Shown: positions 8,875 to 15,853 of the stretch, in pieces | Layout of the letters: each line of letters begins with the position of its first letter | Numbering within the stretch: the first letter of the stretch is position 1 | Source of the DNA: Conidiobolus incongruus B7586 | Taxonomy: Eukaryota > Entomophthoromycota > Entomophthoromycetes > Entomophthorales > Conidiobolaceae | DNA length: 15,853 nucleotides | NCBI GenBank assembly: GCA_000697335.1 | Contig: JNEM01012585.1 | Location: 1 to 15,853, forward strand | Direction: 5' to 3' | The notes under the pieces: generated by a model | Database searches by the model: none | The model's input: the letters and a program-made list of their open reading frames with translations, nothing else | What the model was told of the DNA's origin: nothing | Translations under genes and position numbers: made by a program

Positions 8875-10425
8875 ATGGATCAAAGTTTAATTCAATTAAA
8901 ATTTATTGAAAGTATTAAAGCTAAAAATACTGAGAATGTAATACCTCAAAAGTCCTGGAAAATATTCGGGTTTATAGTTGAAAAACCTACTCAGTTTTTT
9001 CATCCTTATAAAACTTTGAATAATATTGAATTGAAAGAGTTGAGGGAAGTAATAGGTGGTTTTTTAATGATCTGTTTGGCGAATTTGGACTATTTTCTAA
9101 GTGTTTTTATAGTGTTAGATTTGCATTTTGATTTTAAAGTTAGTTTAAAATTGGTTTCTTTAATCGTTACTTTGGGCTTAATATTGAGGCTGTTAGGATC
9201 CATAATATTGGTTTATTGGGTGAGATTCTTCACAAAGAGGGTTTTGTTAGTTGGATTGAATGCGATTTTAATTGTTCTGTATATTATCACTGGTAAAATT
9301 GGATCATTCGGTGGGTTTGTGGTTTTGAGAGCATTGACTTCCATAGTTTTTGGAATGTATTCGGAATTCGGCACCATGCTGATAACTAATGATACCAAAC
9401 CGAGGTCTGCATATATAATTTCGAATTTTTCAAGTTTATCTGGATGTCTATCATATATTCTAGTTTCTATTTACATTTTTATCACCCGCAGTGATTTCAA
9501 TTGGCGTCAATTATATCTATTTGGAGCATTCATTATTTTTTGTATAGGTATTTTCACCTTATTTTGTATTGAAAAAGAATTCAATGCGAAAACTCCCAAA
9601 GCGAAGAGAGGTACGAAAAAGAATCTATGTTACTGTAGAGCCCATGGTGCTTTAATATATATCACTTTTTTAACGTTTGGATGGAATTTAATAGCTCGGG
9701 CTACTCAAGATCTATACCCTACATTGCTGAAAATGGAGCCACAGATAGCATATAACACATCTATTCTTGCCGAATGTCTAGCAGGTTTGGGTGCATTATT
9801 AGGTGGATCCACATTAGGAATCGTATTACCGTTCATAGGTCATCAAAGATCATTGATTCTGGCTTTGGCATTATTTTTTGTTTGCTTTATGATCTATCAC
9901 TATATTCCGCTTACACCCCAACAGATGATGGCTATCATGTTTTTTATCCAGTTCTTCATTCAATTAGGGTTTAGTATCCTGTATTACCATATTGGTAAAA
10001 ACTTCCATCCTGATCATCGAGGTATTTTCCCACGTATTGGAGTATATATTGGAATGTTTTTTGCATCTGTAACTTTCCAAATCGAATTAATTTTGGGGGA
10101 AGTTTTAGGCAATTATGAAGCTGGTGAATTATACTACGAATTGGTCCAGTTCTGGATAGTCATAGTCGCCTGCATTATTCTTCTATTTTGTTGTATTTTC
10201 AGTGGATGGAATGTGTACCCCGATTTACCCTTTATTAACTATGTTCCATCGTTGGACGAGGGACAGGATGAGACATTCGTAGATAGCGAACAGATTTCCA
10301 CCGAGAAAAAAGATTCAAATCCAGTGAAAGATACTACAGATATTGAGTATATTACCATGACCAATCCAGAAATCCCAGCTACAAGCAGTGGAAATATGCT
10401 GGGATTAGATTTTTTATCACCTTAA
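8875..10425 (+). CDS. Jen1/SHS-type MFS transporter, paralogue 2
   Basis: This complete, intronless 516-residue gene is a head-to-tail paralogue of the upstream gene, with about 40% identity by eye and more in the C-terminal half. Twelve membrane spans are visible, from about 59-81 to 424-443. LDYF at 71-74 sits in span 1. NLIARATQDLYPT at 271-283 is the Jen1-type signature, again with Ala274-Arg275 instead of Ser/Thr-His. The span 2-3 loop reads VRFFTKR and lacks the standard MFS D-R-x-G-R motif. The central loop has a basic patch (K242, K244, R245, K248, K249) absent from the other copy. The tail after residue 450 is about 66 residues, acidic and Ser/Thr-rich, suggesting control by phosphorylation or ubiquitin-dependent turnover (inference). 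Codons favour T/A endings (Phe TTT), suggesting lower expression or relaxed codon selection. It is probably a carboxylate or related-anion transporter, substrate unknown. Confidence 0.85.
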   Translation: MDQSLIQLKFIESIKAKNTENVIPQKSWKIFGFIVEKPTQFFHPYKTLNNIELKELREVIGGFLMICLANLDYFLSVFIVLDLHFDFKVSLKLVSLIVTLGLILRLLGSIILVYWVRFFTKRVLLVGLNAILIVLYIITGKIGSFGGFVVLRALTSIVFGMYSEFGTMLITNDTKPRSAYIISNFSSLSGCLSYILVSIYIFITRSDFNWRQLYLFGAFIIFCIGIFTLFCIEKEFNAKTPKAKRGTKKNLCYCRAHGALIYITFLTFGWNLIARATQDLYPTLLKMEPQIAYNTSILAECLAGLGALLGGSTLGIVLPFIGHQRSLILALALFFVCFMIYHYIPLTPQQMMAIMFFIQFFIQLGFSILYYHIGKNFHPDHRGIFPRIGVYIGMFFASVTFQIELILGEVLGNYEAGELYYELVQFWIVIVACIILLFCCIFSGWNVYPDLPFINYVPSLDEGQDETFVDSEQISTEKKDSNPVKDTTDIEYITMTNPEIPATSSGNMLGLDFLSP

Positions 10426-10439
10426 TATAATTTTATGTA

Positions 10440-10445
10440 AATAAA
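10440..10445 (+). terminator. Possible polyadenylation signal of paralogue 2
   Basis: This AATAAA lies 15 bases after the TAA. It is a consensus signal, but unusually close to the stop codon, which would imply a very short 3' untranslated region. Chance occurrence is possible. Confidence 0.35.
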
Positions 10446-11368
10446 TTCGATTATTTAATATATTAATAGTCAATTTATTGAATTTTTATTTTAATTTCAG
10501 TATTGAGTTATTTGTATAGTATAAACAAGAGCACCACAAATAGTAATAACATATAATTTTCAATAATCAATAGTTTAAAATTAAACAGATATTAATTCAC
10601 TATCAAAATTCTTTCCAATTAATTTATATCAAATTTGGTAAAAAAAGAATAATTATTTTCATAATTAGTTTAATAGCAAAAAAATTTACTATATTATTTA
10701 GTGTAAAAAAATCATCACCATTCCAAAAGTATTCTAATATCATAAGTATTTTATGGAAGATGTTATATTAATCAACTAACCATGGTTTAATATCTAGCAG
10801 TTAAAAGATTATATAATAACTCAAAATTCAAAATTGAGTAATTCTATGATATTACATTTTTCTAAACGGGAAAAAGTTATGATATAGGGATGATTTTTTA
10901 TTTTTGTTGTTTAACTATTTAGAGTATTATCCTTAAAGAAATAGAGTTAATATCTATAATTTAAATCTATTTAATTAATATATAATTATTGATGAAAAAT
11001 GCATATGATTTTCTGATTATTAATTGGATTAATATAGTAAGAATAAATTATTGCTTAATCAAATTACCTTGATTAAAAAGAATTTTTTTTTAAAAAATTA
11101 ATAAGCTCTATTTAAATATATAAAATTACTTTGAAAATATCAAATCAACAAAATGCAACATATGATTACTGTTAACTGATTATAAACAATTCATCAAAGC
11201 CCAGAATTATTGACAAATTTAAATTATCTAATTAAATTGAGAGAAAGATTTTCAAATATTTTATCATATTATTAAATTTTTGATAATATTACTCTGCATT
11301 TTTAATAATGGGAATTTTTTGCAATTAAAAATAAATAAACATTTGAATATATGATATATAAAAATAAA

Positions 11369-11441
11369 TATATAATTTCCTATTAACTTTGTATATATTT
11401 ATTCATTTCAAACTAATAATATGTTTGAAAAATCAGAAATT
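11369..11441. repeat. Short dispersed repeat, copy A
   Basis: The block begins TATATAATTTCCTAT and ends around TTTGAAAAATCA. It matches 15765-15836 in the same order and orientation over about 70 bases, with scattered substitutions and a few single-base gaps. Its identity is unknown: it could be a decayed transposon end or LTR piece. Confidence 0.5.
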
Positions 11442-11702
11442 AAAAAATTTCCCATTATTTCAAATTCAAGGTAATATTAATATGATAATTGTGTGAATAT
11501 ACAAAATTCATAATTTTCAAAAATTTTAATAATTGTAATCAGTTTCATAAAAAAATAAATTACTAGCACTTTATTATGATGTATTAATAAATTCTTAAAA
11601 TATATGGAATGAATATGACAAATTGGTTAGTAATATCGCTACAGTAGAAATATAAATACATTACTGGTTGTTTAATATAGTATCAATTTTCAATTAAATA
11701 AC

Positions 11703-11995
11703 TGAAAGGCTTAAATCGGAGCTTAAAGTATTGATAGGATGTTTGTAACTAGACCTTGTTTAAAATTCTATCATTCAATTGGCTCAAGAGATTCAAATAC
11801 GGCTTAATTGGAATAAGACCATGAACAACTAAATATATTTTAAGGTATTCCCTCTGGCGACAAGAGATCACTTCAAATTTGCAATCGTTGACCTGTAATT
11901 AATACTACCAAATCTTTTGCGCAACTCTTGCTAAAACTATCAATTGGTAGTGATCCAAACGCTCAATTGGGAGATTGACAATAGTCCCTTCACTT
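11703..11995 (-). pseudogene. Possible decayed F-box-type gene remnant
   Basis: On the minus strand one frame stays mostly open in a patch clearly richer in G/C than its surroundings. It reads NLPIERLDHYQLIVLARVAQ, then FEVISCRQREYLKIYLVVHG, then NLLSQLNDRILNKV. The opening L-P-x-E ... L-x-x-L-A-R-V pattern followed by L-x-x-L-N-D-R resembles the start of fungal F-box/leucine-rich-repeat proteins, which recruit substrates to SCF ubiquitin ligases. Three in-frame stops interrupt it and no start codon or leucine-rich repeat array is preserved. The family call is tentative. That it is an old coding remnant is more secure than which family it belongs to. Confidence 0.4.
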
Positions 11996-12402
11996 CATAC
12001 TTCAACATCATTCAAATTCTATGAGTTATATCATTTTAAAGATTTTAAATCTCATCATCTTTATTTTCCACGTTCTCAACTACTCATTGAATCCAATTAT
12101 AACCATTCCAATTCTCAACTTTAAATTATCAATTTAATATAATTCCCAATTTCTTACAATTAGATTTTAAATTACTATTGATTAGAATTTTTTTCTAATC
12201 AAATATCAAATACCACATTACAAAATATATTAAATAAATCAATTTTAGATGGTTGAATTATAAGAATCCTTGATAAAAAAATTGAATATTTTAAAATAAT
12301 TAATAGAATTGAATGTTGAAGGTATATTATTTTAATATATCATATTTGTCCATCTCTTGATTTTAATTGGTGTAAATTTTACATTAATATTTAAAGAATT
12401 GA
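11996..12402. other. AT-rich spacer between two gene relics
   Basis: I see no supported gene. The decayed 5' part of the kinase relic at 12403 would be expected here, but no family motif can be read. The left part may be the upstream region of the minus-strand F-box-like remnant. Confidence 0.45.
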
Positions 12403-12976
12403 AGGACAGATGCTGGTATCTTCGTAGTAAAGACTGATCACAGATCCGACGCAGCCACCCGATTCCAAGTGGAGGGCGAAGCTTTGAAGATTCTTGGGGA
12501 ATCTGGTAGTATTAGGGTGCCAAAGGTTCATTCTATTAATGGAGATCCTAGTTTTGGTAGCTTAGTGATGGAGTTTGTCGACCTCAGATCCATTCAAGGG
12601 AATGCATTAGCAGAATTTGGAAGACAGCTAGCAAAACTACATCAAGTCGAAGGTCCCAAGCAATTTGGATGGGATTATGATAACTCTATGTACTCCGCCT
12701 AGATTGGCAGATTGATCAATTGCAACAATCTGGAGATTTGAGTCCATCTTCAAATACATATAAACAATTCCAAAGGGTTAGATCAGAAATCAAAAAATTT
12801 TTCACAGACCTTTATGATGAAGCTACAGACACTTATAAGATTAAACCAAGCCCAACTATTACCACCCAGCATTCGGCCACTCGGAAGCGGATTTGTCCAT
12901 CATGACAATGTTTGGCAACCCAGGGCCAAAGTTTTTTAAAGAATATTTTGAAATATTACTTCAAGACACTGTCTAA
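12403..12976 (+). pseudogene. Decayed fructosamine-3-kinase-like gene (copy 1)
   Basis: Three pieces in three frames follow the order of a fructosamine-3-kinase. The first (12403-12702) reads FVVKTDHRSD, VEGEALKILGESGSIRVPKV, LVMEFVDLRS and AEFGRQLAKLH, matching the family N-lobe with its F-V-K, E-G-E and V-M-E-x-x-D-[L/M]-R blocks; it ends at FGWDYDN and a stop. The second (about 12703-12855) is a linker with DWQIDQLQQSGDLSP and FFTDLYDEA. The third (12866-12976) reads PAFGHSEADLSIMTMFGN, the conserved C-terminal G-H-x-E-x-D-L block. Relative to copy 2 about 50 bases are missing after GWDYDN. A further deletion removes the whole catalytic H-G-D-L-W loop, so it is non-functional. The N-terminal glycine-rich start and the last ~25 residues are also absent. 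It is less AT-shifted than copy 2, suggesting later inactivation. Confidence 0.8.
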
Positions 12977-14322
12977 ATGATATGTATTTTATACGTATGA
13001 AATATTATAATCATTGTAGTATAAAAGTTAAATTATTGATTTATCTGAAAATTTATAACAATTGAGAATACAAAATTTATCCAATAAAATTACTAGTTCT
13101 GTAGTAATATTCAGATGTATTAGTCTCATTTTTAATGTGGAAAATTAAATTTATAACTTTTTATTCAAGGTGGGTTATATATATATTAATTCAGATAAAT
13201 TTAAAAGTTTATATGCTTAGTTAATACCATAGAAAAATAATAGAATATGAGAATATAAAATTATTCTTAACATTTTTTTAGATATTTTAAATAATATAAT
13301 AAAATTGGATATTTGTTAATTTCTCTATAATTTCATATATGGTAATAGCACATTTGAATATAATAGATTTTTATATAAAAAAGAATAATAACAACCTGAG
13401 AAAAATATCCAACAAATAATACCTCTGTTGTAATGTTTTATTAAATATTAATATTTATATTCAGTTTATTTTATATTTTTGGTATACTAATTTCTATATT
13501 ACAATATATTAACAATTCACTTAGTGTGGTTATTAAATATATCATATTTCAAATTAATCTAATGTCTAAAATAATATAAAGACCCATATTATTAAGACTA
13601 GTTCATTTCATTATAATTCTATTGATATGAAAAAAATGATAATATAATAATACGATCAATATAAATATAAACACACACTAATAATTGGGTCAATTGTTAT
13701 AACATTTCATATTCTAAAAAGATATAATATTGATTAAAAGATATTTTAATCATTTTTAATAAAAATAAGATAATTCAATATAGTTAAGTAAATAAAATTG
13801 AAATATTAAATATTTCAGCTATTAGTTTGAATTCATAAACTCTGACTCATTTAATCATTAATGGTACTGCAAAAATTTATATTGTAGTGATGATATGGGT
13901 TATTTTCTCGTCTCCACTATTTAACGCTTTATTTATTTGAAATTAATCAATACATCTCTTAATATCAATAAAAGTTCTAGAATCTTGAAATATTATGATA
14001 TTAAAATATCTAATCATAAATATAGGAATTTTTAATCGAATTGTAATCAGTGTAGGTACACTGAATACATTATTTGTTTCAATTGTTAATTATAATATAT
14101 CTAATGTTTACAATGACCAATTTTATCTTATACTTTTAATTATTTTTACTGGACATAAATTTACTATAAAAATAAGAATTGAAATGTTAGTATATTATAG
14201 TATTGGAGTAAGAGTTATGTCGATTATAATTTTCTTAGATTTATTATAAATTCAAATTTATAGATATTTGCATAACCAACACTCAACTCTTATTAATATA
14301 CAAACAGTCACAAGTTAAATAG
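12977..14322. other. AT-rich intergenic region
   Basis: No gene is recognised. An open frame at 13995-14249 is hydrophobic and A/T-driven, without family resemblance. A short near-perfect palindrome lies at 14048-14063. The final bases before 14323 end in a TAG that could be an old 3' splice site for the fragment downstream. Confidence 0.5.
14048..14063. repeat. 16-bp near-perfect palindrome
   Basis: CAGTGTA and its reverse complement TACACTG flank a GG dinucleotide. Its G/C content makes it stand out locally. It could be a dimeric protein-binding site, but no promoter or gene is visible nearby. Confidence 0.4.
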
Positions 14323-14766
14323 CATGCCTATTCAAGGCAACTACCCTTGGGAAAGTTTGAAAATGCTGCCTTAAGTCATGTTTATCGATGTTTTGACAGT
14401 GAGTTGTGCTTCTCAGCCGAAGGAGATAAGGATAAACTTACAATGTATTCATTTAACAAGATGAAGAAGGGAGAATTGGAAATTGATGCCAAGCCTGTGT
14501 ATTGCAAATATGAAGGTCATGAGCAACGTGAAGGGGACAGTCTCTTCAATCAACGTCTGATAATAATGGTTTTAAAAGAGTTATGAACAATTAATACACT
14601 CGCCCATTTATAGAATACTATTAATTTATTTTCTCGAATTTCTATATTTTATAGACAGCTCCTTTTATTAGAATTAATCCAAATCATATGTAACTCGCTG
14701 AACGAATTATCTAAATCAAGAAGTGACAAGGATAGAAAGGAAGAACTTTGGATGTCTCAACAGTAA
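14323..14766 (+). pseudogene. Fragment of an unrecognised protein-coding gene
   Basis: Two G/C-richer patches look like exons of one gene I cannot name. The first (14323-14586) begins after an acceptor-like TTAAATAG. It gives MPIQGNYPWESLKMLP in one frame (ATG 14324), then switches frame to ALSHVYRCFDSELCFSAEGD, then MYSFNKMKKGELEIDAKPVY and KYEGHEQREGDSLFNQRL, ending at a stop. The second (about 14656-14766) follows TTTTATAG and is in the same genomic frame. It reads LLLLELIQIICNSLNEL and SRSDKDRKEELWMSQQ, ending at TAA, which overlaps a donor-like GTAAGT (14763-14768). A consensus-like GTGAGT also lies at 14399-14404. The composition and charged, non-repetitive residues argue for real coding ancestry. 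The frame switch and lack of flanking exons argue for a broken or partial gene, though an incomplete spliced gene cannot be excluded. Confidence 0.4.
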
Positions 14767-15399
14767 GTCAGCTTACGTTAAAGAGTAGGATTGTTAAATA
14801 ATTCACCAAAATATATTAAGAATACTTTTATTATGCCTAATGGGAACAAATTATATTTATTATAACAATGTTTAGAAAATTAAATCCTAAATTATTAATG
14901 GGATTTATCCCAAAATTAATTAATTATTGGCATACTTGATATATATAATATATAAAAAAAAATCTAATAGTCTTTTTATTTTTAACAACTTTTTAATATA
15001 TTTTTAATCAATCTCTAATACTTAAAAAAATTTTATGAAGATTTTTATTTTATAAGCTAGTTTTTTAAATTCTTAAAGCAATTATAATTACCTAAGTTAT
15101 AATTTTGGGAATATAATAGATATTATAGTTTTTAAATTATATTATTAATTAAGAATAAATTTATTTAAATAAGCAAAATAAAGTCTATTATACATTGATT
15201 TTTGTTAATAATTAAAAAAGGATAGTATATATTATTATAGTTTATTTTATTAGTTAATATTTATTATTTAATAATATAGTTATATAAAAAGATTTTTAAA
15301 AAAGGTTAATTTAATTTAATCTAACAATCTGATTTATATTTTAATAAGGAATTATATAAATGAATTTAAGATTCATTAATTATAATTATTTATTATAAA
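14767..15399. other. Extremely AT-rich non-coding stretch
   Basis: No reading frame is recognisable. Base composition matches the left end of the window, and the stretch leads into the copia reverse-transcriptase fossil on the same strand. It may be the unreadable upstream portion of that element (inference). Confidence 0.5.
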
Positions 15400-15640
15400 A
15401 GCTTAAATTTCTAGTAAAATTTTAATAGGTTTTATTTAATAATAGCTATTCTAATTTTTTAAGATGTTTGTTTATGGAAATCTTATATTAGTTTCAATTG
15501 TGAATATTTGTGAATATATAGGTCTTATAGGCAAAAAATAATAAGTTTAACCAGTTCATGAAATGAGGCACTTTTAATATGACTTTTTGTATTAATGTGA
15601 TAACTGGAGTTTCTTGAGTGATGGACATAATTATTTCCTA
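15400..15640 (+). mobile_element. Ty1/copia retrotransposon fossil, reverse transcriptase part
   Basis: A segment reading MFVYGNLILVS resembles the region around the catalytic Y-V-D-D-x-x-L-V-S of copia reverse transcriptases. About 80 bases further, GTFNMTFCINVI lines up column by column with the downstream M-K-D-L-G-E-L-x-Y-F-L-G-I-x-V-I block. The spacing between the two is close to that of the family. The element is broken with several breaks, no LTR is visible, and AT drift suggests considerable age. It is on the same strand as the integrase fossil near 640-910 but over 14 kb away, so it is probably a separate insertion. Limits are approximate. Confidence 0.5.
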
Positions 15641-15737
15641 TCATTATTAAAAGCTATCTATAAATTTTAAATATTTTTAAGTATAATTAAATTAAATAAC
15701 TAGTTTTAAAAAATTAATTTTTTAATTAAAAAATTAC

Positions 15738-15758
15738 TATATATATATATATATATAT
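15738..15758. repeat. TA dinucleotide microsatellite
   Basis: About ten perfect TA units lie between the copia fossil and the second copy of the dispersed repeat. Confidence 0.85.
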
Positions 15759-15764
15759 TAAAGC

Positions 15765-15836
15765 TATATAATTTCCTATATATTTTGTATATTTATTTAT
15801 TTAAAATCAATTATTTATTTGAAAAATCAATAAATT
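15765..15836. repeat. Short dispersed repeat, copy B
   Basis: This matches 11369-11441 in the same orientation, with identical 15-base start TATATAATTTCCTAT and a shared TTTGAAAAATCA near the end. It sits about 125 bases beyond the copia reverse-transcriptase fossil, but the other copy has no such neighbour, so a link is unproven. Confidence 0.5.
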
Positions 15837-15853
15837 TAATAGTTTCTTTTATT

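Larger units (their letters stand above)
10426..11702. other. AT-rich intergenic region
   Basis: No gene is recognised. It begins with the 3' end signals of paralogue 2 and contains one copy of a short dispersed repeat (11369-11441). The part just before 11703 may hold the decayed continuation of the minus-strand remnant at 11703-11995. Confidence 0.5.

Noticed and set aside
9213-9398. 61-codon open frame on the minus strand inside the second transporter
   Set aside because: Antisense shadow of a long coding region with no recognisable domain.
9774-9974. 66-codon open frame in another frame of the second transporter
   Set aside because: Overlaps a clearly coding frame and has no family resemblance.
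12650-12705. Possible intron ending at CTCCGCCTAG in the kinase relic
   Set aside because: No convincing donor lies upstream, and the second relic shows that the same bases are coding (LDWQI), with a deletion explaining the frame change.
12874-12939. Frame reading RPLGSGFVHHDNVWQ, resembling an aminoglycoside-phosphotransferase catalytic loop
   Set aside because: The same bases in another frame give the conserved GHSEADLS block, confirmed by alignment with the second relic, so the H-H-D resemblance is coincidental.
13995-14249. 84-codon open frame
   Set aside because: Hydrophobic A/T-driven composition without motif, promoter or neighbour support. It is the longest such frame here but is within what random AT-rich DNA can yield.

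Overview
The window is very AT-rich eukaryotic DNA. It holds two complete intronless transporter genes, two decayed copies of one enzyme gene, fragments of two further genes, and two old Ty1/copia relics. The TATA-box promoter, AATAAA signals, Jen1-type transporters, fructosamine-3-kinase-like relics and copia fossils suggest a nuclear contig of an AT-rich early-diverging fungus. Entomophthorales such as Conidiobolus are the best guess, but that assignment is inference.

Layout. 1-1080 is extremely AT-rich and contains a copia integrase fossil (about 640-910, +). 1081-2354 has no gene but has a cluster of inverted repeats near 1509-1564. 2355-3145 (-) is a decayed fructosamine-3-kinase-like gene. 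3146-5890 has no recognised gene, only a few palindromes and a CRE-like site. 5963-7381 and 8875-10425 (both +) are tandem paralogous 12-TM MFS transporters of the Jen1/SHS carboxylate type. About 1.5 kb of very AT-rich DNA separates them. 10426-11700 is empty apart from one copy of a short dispersed repeat. About 11703-11995 (-) is a possible F-box-type gene remnant. 12403-12976 (+) is a second, less decayed fructosamine-3-kinase-like relic. 14323-14766 (+) is a fragment of an unrecognised gene with intron-like signals. About 15400-15640 (+) is a copia reverse-transcriptase fossil, followed by a second copy of the dispersed repeat.

Only the two transporters look functional. They share about 40% identity by eye and the same altered Jen1 signature, with Ala-Arg where the family has Ser/Thr-His. 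This suggests a small lineage-specific subfamily with changed proton or substrate handling. The first gene prefers C-ending codons, as expected of a well-expressed gene. The second uses T/A-ending codons and has a longer acidic tail. The rest reads as a gene graveyard drifting toward AT, with hints of transition-biased (possibly RIP-like) decay. I see no operon-like system and no clear novel multi-gene system.
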